From Acidobacteriota bacterium (GTDB taxonomy: Bacteria > Acidobacteriota > Terriglobia > Terriglobales > Acidobacteriaceae), in the NCBI GenBank assembly GCA_021798235.1, contig JAJZMO010000362.1, forward strand, positions 1 to 5,898: DNA of 5,898 nucleotides, written 5' to 3'. Below are positions 1 to 5,898 of this stretch, one piece after another; the stretch's first letter is position 1; every line of letters begins with the position of its first letter. The translations under genes were made by a program, and so were the position numbers. Below the pieces are notes generated by a model that worked only from the letters and a program-made list of their open reading frames with translations, was not told the DNA's origin and did not search any database.

Positions 1-471
1 CGCGCGCCGCTCAATGTTCCCGCTCTTTTGGCGCAGGCGGCATCGCTGCACCACATTGATGTCGATCTGCTGGCCAGTGTCGTGCGTGCGGAGAGCAACG
101 GCAATGCTCGCGCTGTCTCCCGCGCCGGTGCGCAGGGGTTGATGCAGTTGATGCCACAGACGGCGGCCACGCTCGGCGTGCAGGACAGCTTTGCGCCTGC
201 GCAGAATGTTGCCGCAGGCACGGCGTATCTGGATCTGCTGCTCAACCGCTATCACGATAATGTGGCGCTGGCGCTGGCCGCCTACAACGCGGGGCCAGAG
301 GCCGTCGACAAATATCACGGCATTCCCCCGTACCCGGAGACGCGTTTATATGTTGCGCGCGTCATCCATGACTTCAACCGCCGCAAGCGGCAACTGGCGC
401 ATGTGCAACCGCAGGCGCAGACATCCGCGCAGGCACAGATGCCCGCTTCGGGCGCGCACGCCTCCCACTGA
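1..471 (+). CDS. Lytic transglycosylase, SLT domain (5'-truncated by window edge)
   Basis: The reading frame is open from base 1 to TGA at 469-471 (156 residues visible), so the true start and any signal peptide lie upstream. The visible part is almost entirely a Slt-type (PF01464-like) domain. The catalytic Glu is the GAG at 91-93, in the RAESNGNARAVS context. It is followed by GLMQLMP (136-156) and AAYNAGP (277-297), the three hallmark blocks of the family in the usual order. Such enzymes cleave the MurNAc-GlcNAc bond of peptidoglycan without hydrolysis, leaving 1,6-anhydroMurNAc, and act in the periplasm. After the domain there is a short basic stretch (RRKRQ) and a low-complexity Gln/Ala tail of about 25 residues, which is probably disordered. 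The TTG at 28 could be read as a start but would sit at the edge of the domain with no clear ribosome site, so I reject it. The next gene begins 16 bp downstream. The family call is firm; the physiological substrate or partner is unknown. Confidence 0.9.
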   Translation, partial: RAPLNVPALLAQAASLHHIDVDLLASVVRAESNGNARAVSRAGAQGLMQLMPQTAATLGVQDSFAPAQNVAAGTAYLDLLLNRYHDNVALALAAYNAGPEAVDKYHGIPPYPETRLYVARVIHDFNRRKRQLAHVQPQAQTSAQAQMPASGAHASH

Positions 472-476
472 AAGAG
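470..476 (+). promoter_or_regulatory. Weak Shine-Dalgarno for the membrane protein gene
   Basis: A GAAAGAG stretch overlaps the TGA stop of the transglycosylase gene and lies 11 nt before the ATG at 488. The spacing is on the long side and the match to the anti-SD is partial, so translational coupling to the upstream gene is plausible. This is inference. Confidence 0.4.
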
Positions 477-487
477 TTCTTCTGTCC

Positions 488-1543
488 ATGAAAGCAAAAC
501 GATGGCTTCTGATGCTGGCGGTACTGGGAATTATCCTGCTGCTGGCCTATCTGCAATTCCGCATGTTTCGCAGCTTTCAATGGACGGTGCTGGCTCGCGT
601 CTTTGACTCGATCTCGTGGCTGCGCGTGCTGGTCGCCGTTGCGCTCATCTACGGCGCATACATGACGCGCGCGTTTCGCTGGAGCGTCTTTCTGCGTCCC
701 GTCTGCCCGGCCAAGCCTTCGGCGTTGATGCCCTCGCAGTTCATCGGCTTCACCGCCGTGGCCGTGCTGGGCCGGTTGGGAGAGTTCGTTCGCCCGTATC
801 TGGTCGCGCGGCGACAAAAGGTTCCCTTCACCTCGCAGATTGCCGTCTACGCCGTGGAGCGCGTCTTTGATCTTTTTGCAGCGGCGACGATCATCGCCTG
901 CACGCTGACCTTCAGCCATTCGGTGCGGCTGCTGCCGTATAGCCAAGACTTTCGCCGCGCGGGCTATCTGGCCATGCTGGCTGCGCTGTTGCTGGGGGCG
1001 CTGGCTGTGGCGGCGCGCCTGGCCGGTGCGCGCGTAGCTGCAATCTTTGCGCGCATCTTTGGTTGGATTTCTCCAGCAGCGGGCCACCACGCGCAGGAAA
1101 AAATTCTTGCCTTCAGCCACGGTCTGGACACGATTCAGAGCTTCTCCAGCTTGCTGGCCGCGCTCTTCTGGTCCTTCGCCACGTGGGGAATGATTGCGCT
1201 GGCCTACGTGCAAGTGGTGCACTCCTTCCGTCTGCCAGAGCTGGCTGCGATTCCCGCCGCGCAGACCATTATTTTGATGATGTACAGCATGTTCGGCTCC
1301 GTGCTGCAATTGCCTGTGGTGGGCGGCGGTTCGCAGTTGGCCACGATTCACGCCATGATCAGTGTGCTGGGCATTCGCCCTGAGGCGGCCACGGCCTGCG
1401 GATTGCTGCTGTATCTGGCGACATTTTTAAGCGTGATTCCTGCCGGACTATTCTTCGCCCGCTTGGAACATGTCTCGCTGCGCAGCGTGGCGCAATCCTC
1501 TGAGAACGAAGAACACGTGCTCGAAGAGGCCAACGCGTTGTAA
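488..1543 (+). CDS. LPG_synthase_TM / UPF0104 family integral membrane protein (flippase-like)
   Basis: This gene encodes 351 residues. The same frame is open back to 191, but that extension is Arg-rich shadow coding of the transglycosylase gene. The ATG at 488 immediately precedes a first hydrophobic helix and is the sensible start. About eight membrane segments can be seen, roughly at residues 6-24, 44-60, 80-94, 129-145, 158-178, 222-243, 260-280 and 300-324. Family hallmarks are GRLGEFVRP (95-103), the ERVFD block (124-128) and a Gly-rich PVVGGG loop after the seventh helix. These match the membrane domain shared by AglD, YbhN and the N-terminal half of MprF. There is no C-terminal aminoacyl-transferase domain as in full MprF, so lysyl-phosphatidylglycerol synthesis is not supported. 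Lipid or isoprenoid-linked substrate translocation is a family-level guess. The tail (about 325-351) is soluble and acidic. The gene lies 16 bp after the transglycosylase gene and 27 bp before ubiD, so co-transcription is likely. The family is firm; the function is not. Confidence 0.87.
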   Translation: MKAKRWLLMLAVLGIILLLAYLQFRMFRSFQWTVLARVFDSISWLRVLVAVALIYGAYMTRAFRWSVFLRPVCPAKPSALMPSQFIGFTAVAVLGRLGEFVRPYLVARRQKVPFTSQIAVYAVERVFDLFAAATIIACTLTFSHSVRLLPYSQDFRRAGYLAMLAALLLGALAVAARLAGARVAAIFARIFGWISPAAGHHAQEKILAFSHGLDTIQSFSSLLAALFWSFATWGMIALAYVQVVHSFRLPELAAIPAAQTIILMMYSMFGSVLQLPVVGGGSQLATIHAMISVLGIRPEAATACGLLLYLATFLSVIPAGLFFARLEHVSLRSVAQSSENEEHVLEEANAL

Positions 1544-1557
1544 TGGGTTGTACGCAT

Positions 1558-1563
1558 AAGGAG
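1558..1563 (+). promoter_or_regulatory. Strong Shine-Dalgarno that fixes the ubiD start
   Basis: AAGGAG lies 7 nt before the GTG at 1571. A second in-frame GTG at 1565 is only 1 nt after the motif and cannot use it. The GTG at 1571 is therefore preferred, giving a protein that begins MAIDDLRQW. Confidence 0.8.
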
Positions 1564-1570
1564 TGTGAAC

Positions 1571-3214
1571 GTGGCCATCGATGATCTGCGGCAATGGGTG
1601 GAGCAACTGGAGCGGGCCGGGGAGCTGAAGCGCATCACCGCCGAGGTCAGCCCGATTCTGGAGATGGCCGAGATCGCCGACCGCGTCGCCAAGCTGGACT
1701 GGCCCGGCGCGCAGAAACAATATGCGCCCGGCGGTCCGGCGCTGCTCTTTGAGCGCGTCAAGGGCTACCCCGGCGCGCGCGTGTTGATGAATCAATTTGG
1801 CAGCGAGCGGCGCATGCAGATGGCGCTCGACACCGATTCACTTGACGCCATCGCCGCGCGCATTCACGAGATGATGAACGTGCGCTCGCCAGAAGGCTTC
1901 CTCGACAAGGTGCGCATGTTGCCCATGCTGGCCGAGATGGGCAAATACTTTCCGCGCGTGGTCAACGCCAAGGATGCGCCCTGCAAGGAAGTGATTCTGC
2001 GCGAAAATTTCAGCGTGCTCGACTTTCCTATTCTGCAATGCTGGCCCGGCGATGGCGGACGCTTCCTCACGTTGCCGTGTGTCATTACGCGCGACCCGCG
2101 ACACGCAGCCAGCGACGGCAAGCCCGGCGGCAAACGCAACGTGGGCATGTACCGAATGCAGGTCTACGATGGCCAGACCACCGGCATGCACTGGCAGCGG
2201 CAAAAGGTGGCCGCGGAACATTACCGTGAGCGCCTGCGTCAGGCCGCTGCCGCGGCTTCCGCGCCAGACGACGCCGCAGCCGCGCGCGTGGCCGTGATGG
2301 CCGCAACCGCTGGCGGCTCCGCGCTGCCTGCATCGCTTGGTGGAGCTAGCTCCATGCAGGCCTGGGCCACGCCCAAGGCCGATCGTTTGGAGGTCGCCGT
2401 GGCCATTGGCACCGATCCGGCCACCACCTTTGCTGCCATCGTGCCCGCGCCGCCCGAGGTGGAAGAATTTTTGATCGCAGGATTTTTGCGCCAGAAGCCC
2501 GTCGATTTAGTTCGGTGCGAGACGGTTGATCTGGAAGTGCCCGCGACGGCGGAGATCATCCTCGAAGGCTACGTGCGCACCGACGAGCTGCGCAGTGAGG
2601 GGCCATTTGGCGACCACACCGGCTTTTACACGCTGCCGGATGATTACCCGGTCTTTCACATCACCTGCATCACGCACAGAAAAAATCCCATCTACGCGGC
2701 CACCGTGGTCGGCAAGCCACCGATGGAGGACGCCTGGATGGGCAAGGCCGTGGAGCGCATCTTTTTACCGCTGATGCGCCTGACGCTGCCTGAGATCGTA
2801 GATATTCATCTGCCCGCCGAGGCCGTCTTTCACAACCTGATGATCGTCTCCATTCGCAAGAGCTACGCGGGGCAGGCGCGCAAAGTGATGCACGGCATCT
2901 GGTCGATGGGCCAGGCGATGTTCACCAAGTGCGTCATCGTGGTGGATGAGGATTGCGACGTGCAGGATTTGCGCGAGGTGACCTTGCGCGTGGCCAACAA
3001 CATTGACCCGGAGCGGGATATTCAATTCACGCTGGGGCCGGTGGATTCGCTCGACCACGCCTCACGCCTGCCCAACTACGGCAGCAAGATGGGCATCGAC
3101 GCCACGCGCAAGTGGGCCGCGGAAGGCTTCACGCGCCCATGGCCAGAGGGCCTGCGCATGGACGCAACCACGCGCGCCCAGGTCGATGCGCTGTGGAGCA
3201 CGCTGGGTTTGTAG
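1571..3214 (+). CDS. ubiD: UbiD family decarboxylase (prenyl-FMN dependent)
   Basis: This gene encodes 547 residues from GTG at 1571 to TAG, against 497 for E. coli UbiD. UbiD enzymes reversibly decarboxylate aromatic or alpha,beta-unsaturated acids using prenylated FMN made by UbiX; E. coli UbiD acts on a polyprenyl-hydroxybenzoate in ubiquinone synthesis. Visible landmarks (alignment to E. coli from memory) are the NVGMYR block with Asn190 (metal) and Arg195, Glu299 in EEFLIAGFLR (metal, E. coli Glu241), and EGPFGDHTGFY with Glu343 and Asp348 (E. coli Glu285 and Asp290, catalytic). The C-terminal GSKMGIDATRKW block is also present. Two oddities stand out. The position of metal ligand His196 is Gln211 (QRQKVAAEHY), and an Ala-rich insertion of about 43 residues follows (about 225-270). 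The offset to E. coli is +15 before it and +58 after it. The substrate is unknown: a menaquinone-route step or another aromatic acid is possible, and no ubiX or other quinone gene is in the window. The gene starts 27 bp after the membrane protein gene, in a likely operon. The family is near certain; the ubiD symbol is used at family level. Confidence 0.93.
   Translation: MAIDDLRQWVEQLERAGELKRITAEVSPILEMAEIADRVAKLDWPGAQKQYAPGGPALLFERVKGYPGARVLMNQFGSERRMQMALDTDSLDAIAARIHEMMNVRSPEGFLDKVRMLPMLAEMGKYFPRVVNAKDAPCKEVILRENFSVLDFPILQCWPGDGGRFLTLPCVITRDPRHAASDGKPGGKRNVGMYRMQVYDGQTTGMHWQRQKVAAEHYRERLRQAAAAASAPDDAAAARVAVMAATAGGSALPASLGGASSMQAWATPKADRLEVAVAIGTDPATTFAAIVPAPPEVEEFLIAGFLRQKPVDLVRCETVDLEVPATAEIILEGYVRTDELRSEGPFGDHTGFYTLPDDYPVFHITCITHRKNPIYAATVVGKPPMEDAWMGKAVERIFLPLMRLTLPEIVDIHLPAEAVFHNLMIVSIRKSYAGQARKVMHGIWSMGQAMFTKCVIVVDEDCDVQDLREVTLRVANNIDPERDIQFTLGPVDSLDHASRLPNYGSKMGIDATRKWAAEGFTRPWPEGLRMDATTRAQVDALWSTLGL
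2243..2380 (+). other. Ala-rich insertion inside UbiD
   Basis: Residues about 225-270 of the UbiD protein are low-complexity and rich in Ala, with Gly and Ser, between the YRERLRQ helix and the conserved LEVAVAIGTDPAT strand. E. coli UbiD has 26 residues from His196 to the Gly of its VALG motif, whereas here the same interval is 69 residues, a net gain of 43. The frame is kept throughout and no stop or frameshift is seen, so this is a real in-frame insertion. It is probably a surface loop or hairpin near the active-site lid (inference). Confidence 0.75.
2341..2354. repeat. 14-bp perfect palindrome in the UbiD insertion
   Basis: TGGAGCTAGCTCCA equals its own reverse complement and contains CTAG at its centre. 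It lies in the part of ubiD that encodes the inserted loop (GGASSM). No function is claimed; it may be chance. Confidence 0.6.
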
Positions 3215-3286
3215 CCTTGGCATAAGGGGTCGCGTTCGATCTGGCAGGACCGTGCATCCATCGCGCCAGATTAGAATTAAAGCAGT
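3215..3286 (+). promoter_or_regulatory. ubiD-leuS intergenic region with possible leuS promoter
   Basis: This 72-bp gap is the largest in the window. A TAGAAT hexamer (3272-3277) matches the -10 consensus at five of six positions and lies in a locally AT-rich patch directly before leuS. No good -35 hexamer is found 16-18 bp upstream, so the promoter call is weak. If this -10 is used, transcription would start at about 3284-3286, almost at the ATG at 3287. No Shine-Dalgarno is visible before that ATG. The gap could also simply be read through from ubiD. Confidence 0.35.
3239..3271. repeat. Inverted repeat upstream of leuS
   Basis: ATCTGGC (3239-3245) and GCCAGAT (3265-3271) form perfect 7-bp arms around a 19-nt spacer, with a possible 3-bp inner pairing (GGA/TCC). 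The second arm abuts the TAGAAT -10-like hexamer. There is no run of T after it, so it is not a classic intrinsic terminator. It could be an operator half-site pair, an RNA hairpin at the ubiD 3' end, or chance. Confidence 0.45.
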
Positions 3287-5898
3287 ATGACCGCGTTGAT
3301 CAACAGCCCCTCCAGTTCGTCGAAGTCGTCTGTCCCTGAGCCGCCTGCCCAGCAAGAGTTGCGCTATAACCCTGCGGAGATTGAACCGCGTTGGCAAGCG
3401 GCCTGGGCCGCGCAGCCGGACCTTTACGCCGCCGAGCCGCCTGCCTGCGGCAAGCCCAAGTATTACGTGCTGGAGATGTTGCCGTATCCCTCGGGCAAGC
3501 TGCACATGGGCCACGTGCGCAATTACTCCATTGGCGATGCGCTGGCGCGACACATGTGGATGCGCGGCTACAACGTGCTGCATCCGATGGGTTGGGATGC
3601 CTTTGGCCTGCCTGCGGAGAACGCTGCGCTGAAGAACAACACGCCGCCGCGTGAGTGGACGCTGGCCAACATTGCCGCCATGCGCGTGCAGATGCAGCGC
3701 GTCGGCTTCAGCTATGACTGGCAGCGCGAGGTGACCACCTGCCTGCCGGAGTACTACCGCTGGAATCAGTGGTTCTTTTTGCAGATGTACAAGCGCGGCT
3801 TGGTTTACCGCAAACAGAGCAAGGTGAACTGGTGCTCGGAGTGCGCAACAGTCCTGGCCAATGAGCAGGTGGTGGATGGCTGTTGCTGGCGGCATGAGGA
3901 GACTCCCGTCGAGCAGCGCAATTTGGAGCAATGGTTTGCACGCACCACTGCCTACGCCGATGCCTTGCAGCACGACTTGGAGCAACTCGACGGCTGGCCA
4001 GAAAAAGTGCGCACGATGCAGCGCAACTGGATTGGCCGCAGTGAAGGTGCGCTGGTGGACTTTGCAATGCTGCCCCGCGAAAAGCAAACCGATGCCGATG
4101 CTCCGGTGGAGCTGCGCCTCACCGCGCGCGCGTCCGAATCATCGCCGGGAACAGTCACCGTTTTCACTACACGCATTGACACGATCTACGGAGCGACCTC
4201 ATTGCAACTGGCCCCGGAGCATCCAATGACGGCGCAATTGGCCGCAGAGGATCCGGCGCTGGCGCGTGCTGTGCAGGCGATGGTGGAGCAGCAAAAATCC
4301 GCACGCGAAAAAGATGCCTTTGGCACGCTGGAAAAGCAGGGCGTCTTTACGGGTTCCTATGCGAAGAATCCATTTAACGGTGCGAGCGTGCCGGTATGGG
4401 TGGCCAATTATGTGCTGATGGACTACGGCACGGGCGCGATCATGTCTGTGCCTGCGCACGACGAGCGCGATTATGAGTTTGCACAGAAGTACAAGCTGGA
4501 TGTGCAGGTGGTGGTGTTGCCGCGCCGCACAGATGCCAGCGCGGATGCCAGCGCTCAGGCCGGCGATGCGGAGCCGCTGTTGCCCTACACGGCTGAGGAT
4601 AGCTTGCTGATCAACTCAGGTGAGTTTAGCGGCATGGGTTGTGAGGAGGCGCAGCGTGCGATGGCTGCACACGCGCAGAAGAATGGCTTTGGGCAGGCGA
4701 AGGTCACCTTCCGCTTGAAGGATTGGGGCGTCAGCCGCCAGCGCTATTGGGGCACACCGATTCCGATGCTGTACTGCGAAAAAGATGGCATCGTGCCCGT
4801 ACCAGAGGAGCAGTTGCCGGTGCTGTTGCCAGAGAAGATTGCCATCACGCAACAGGGCGGATCGCCGTTGTCGCGAGTGCCGGAGTTTGTCAACGCCGTC
4901 TGCCCCAAGTGCGGCGGCGCGGCGCGGCGTGAGACGGACACGATGGATACCTTCGTCGACTCCTCCTGGTACTTCTATCGCTACACCGATGCGCAAAACT
5001 CCAAAGCGCCATTTGATCCCGCCGCTGCGGCCTATTGGTTTGGTGAGCAGGGAATCGACCAATACATTGGCGGCGTGGAGCACGCGATTCTGCATCTGAT
5101 CTATTCGCGTTTTTGGACGAAGATGATGCGCGATCTGGGGCTGGTGCAAAATGCCGAGCCAGCACACCGGCTCTTTACGCAGGGCATGGTCATCAAGAAC
5201 GGCGCGAAGATGTCCAAGTCCAAGGGCAACGTGGTCTCGCCCGACGATATGATCGCGCGCTACGGCGCAGACGCAACGCGCATGTATGCGCTCTTTGCCG
5301 CGCCTCCAGATCGCGATCTGGATTGGCAGGAAGATGGCGTGGCCGGCATCAGCCGTTTTTTGGCGAAGGTCTACCGCTTTGCCGCGCAGCACAATGCGCG
5401 TGCCGTGGCGGGACGTGGACAGGACGTAACCGCTGCCACTCCGGTCGAGCGCAAGCTACTGCGCAAACTGCACCAGACCATCGCGCGCGTCACGTTGGAC
5501 TTTGCCGGGCGCTGGCACTTCAACACCTGCATCGCCGCGATCATGGAGTTGGTAAATGATCTGACCGCCGCCGAGGCTGAGATCACCGCTGGCTCGGTGA
5601 GCGATGCCGTGCTCTACGCCGCGCTGCGCAATCTTGTACTCTTGCTCAATCCATTCGCGCCCTATCTGGCGGCAGAGTTGTGGTCGCAGTTGGGCGAGAC
5701 GGATTCGCTGTTGCGCGCGCCTTGGCCGCAGGCCGATGCCGCACTGGCCGCAGAAGATGAGATCGAAGTGCCGGTGCAGGTGAACGGCAAGTTGCGCGCC
5801 GTGGTTACCGTGCCCGTGGGCAGTGGCGAGGACGTGCTGCGCTCGGCCGCATTGGAGCAGGAAAAGATTCAAGCGGCACTGGCTGGCAAGCAGCTCGT
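3287..5898 (+). CDS. leuS: Leucyl-tRNA synthetase (3'-truncated by window edge)
   Basis: This is a class Ia synthetase that charges tRNA-Leu with leucine in the cytoplasm and edits mischarged products. The frame is open from ATG 3287 to the window end (870 complete codons, no stop). E. coli LeuS is 860 residues, and the visible C-terminus (VPVQVNGKLRAVVTVPVG) suggests only about 20 residues are missing. In order: HMGH (HIGH motif, 73-76) in the nucleotide-binding core; a zinc-type site C183-x2-C186 and C200-x2-H203 (LANEQVVDGCCWRH); RNWIGRSEG (246-254) leading into the CP1 editing domain; TTRIDT (294-299) and HDERD (391-395) of the editing pocket; DWGVSRQRYWGTPIP (from 479) back in the core; MDTFVDSSWYF (from 553); KMSKS (641-645); then the helical anticodon-binding domain. 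The first 24 or so residues are a Ser/Pro-rich extension absent from E. coli. The ATG has no clear Shine-Dalgarno, but no better in-frame start is seen. All hallmark motifs are intact, so the protein should be active. Confidence 0.97.
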   Translation, partial: MTALINSPSSSSKSSVPEPPAQQELRYNPAEIEPRWQAAWAAQPDLYAAEPPACGKPKYYVLEMLPYPSGKLHMGHVRNYSIGDALARHMWMRGYNVLHPMGWDAFGLPAENAALKNNTPPREWTLANIAAMRVQMQRVGFSYDWQREVTTCLPEYYRWNQWFFLQMYKRGLVYRKQSKVNWCSECATVLANEQVVDGCCWRHEETPVEQRNLEQWFARTTAYADALQHDLEQLDGWPEKVRTMQRNWIGRSEGALVDFAMLPREKQTDADAPVELRLTARASESSPGTVTVFTTRIDTIYGATSLQLAPEHPMTAQLAAEDPALARAVQAMVEQQKSAREKDAFGTLEKQGVFTGSYAKNPFNGASVPVWVANYVLMDYGTGAIMSVPAHDERDYEFAQKYKLDVQVVVLPRRTDASADASAQAGDAEPLLPYTAEDSLLINSGEFSGMGCEEAQRAMAAHAQKNGFGQAKVTFRLKDWGVSRQRYWGTPIPMLYCEKDGIVPVPEEQLPVLLPEKIAITQQGGSPLSRVPEFVNAVCPKCGGAARRETDTMDTFVDSSWYFYRYTDAQNSKAPFDPAAAAYWFGEQGIDQYIGGVEHAILHLIYSRFWTKMMRDLGLVQNAEPAHRLFTQGMVIKNGAKMSKSKGNVVSPDDMIARYGADATRMYALFAAPPDRDLDWQEDGVAGISRFLAKVYRFAAQHNARAVAGRGQDVTAATPVERKLLRKLHQTIARVTLDFAGRWHFNTCIAAIMELVNDLTAAEAEITAGSVSDAVLYAALRNLVLLLNPFAPYLAAELWSQLGETDSLLRAPWPQADAALAAEDEIEVPVQVNGKLRAVVTVPVGSGEDVLRSAALEQEKIQAALAGKQL
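4532..4555 (+). repeat. leuS: 12-bp tandem duplication within leuS
   Basis: GATGCCAGCGCG is followed directly by GATGCCAGCGCT (11 of 12 bases identical), encoding DASA-DASA at residues 416-423. It lies in a variable loop of the editing-domain insert, just after a VVVLPRR strand, so it looks like a recent in-frame slippage or duplication tolerated on the surface. Confidence 0.75.

Noticed and set aside
191..487. N-terminal extension of the membrane protein in the same frame
   Set aside because: The extension is Arg/Trp-rich, overlaps the catalytic region of the transglycosylase gene in another frame, and the ATG at 488 precedes a natural first membrane helix.
374..1351. Open frame of 325 codons on the - strand opposite the membrane protein gene
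   Set aside because: Composition is rich in Arg, Gln and His with no domain or hydrophobic pattern. It lies antisense to a clearly recognisable family and is explained by GC-rich codon bias.
3215..3227. Small hairpin CCTT/AAGG right after the ubiD stop as a terminator
   Set aside because: The stem is only 4 bp and no T-run follows.
3220..3229. GCATAAGGGG resembling the ubiD ribosome site (GCATAAGGAG at 1554-1563)
   Set aside because: No start codon lies at a suitable distance downstream and no small open frame follows. The shared bases are probably chance.
3062..4087. Open frame of 341 codons on the - strand across the ubiD end and leuS start
   Set aside because: It spans two real genes and the gap between them and shows no recognisable motif. 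It is the shadow expected opposite high-GC genes.
4616..5392. Open frame of 258 codons on the - strand opposite leuS
   Set aside because: The + strand carries intact LeuS motifs throughout, including SRQRYWG and KMSKS. The antisense translation has no coherent features.

Overview
The window is GC-rich (roughly 60% by eye) and tightly packed, with all four genes on the + strand. It reads as a bacterial chromosomal housekeeping segment. The gene families, the codon bias, a GTG start with a good Shine-Dalgarno, and the LeuS and UbiD types are compatible with an acidobacterium (Terriglobales-like). That placement is an impression from sequence style, not a computed result.

Layout: (1) positions 1-471 hold the 3' part of a lytic transglycosylase whose start lies outside the window. 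(2) Positions 488-1543 encode a polytopic membrane protein of the LPG_synthase_TM / UPF0104 (AglD/YbhN-like) family. (3) Positions 1571-3214 encode a UbiD-family decarboxylase. (4) After a 72-bp gap with an inverted repeat and a -10-like hexamer, positions 3287-5898 encode nearly all of leucyl-tRNA synthetase, which runs off the window about 20 residues before its expected end.

The first three genes are separated by 16 and 27 bp and probably form one transcription unit linked to the cell envelope: peptidoglycan cleavage, a presumed lipid-handling membrane protein, and a decarboxylase of a type often used in quinone synthesis. leuS is probably transcribed from its own promoter or by read-through. 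No stretch of 300 bases lacks a gene, and I see no RNA gene, mobile element, CRISPR array or phage signal.

The most unusual signal is in the UbiD protein. By alignment from memory with E. coli UbiD, the metal-ligand His (E. coli His196) is replaced by Gln211. About 14 residues later comes an alanine-rich insertion of about 43 residues not present in the E. coli enzyme. The other prenyl-FMN, metal and catalytic positions I could place (Asn190, Arg195, Glu299, Glu343, Asp348) are kept. This may be a lineage-specific variant of the active-site region. I found no convincing evidence for a wholly new multi-gene system.
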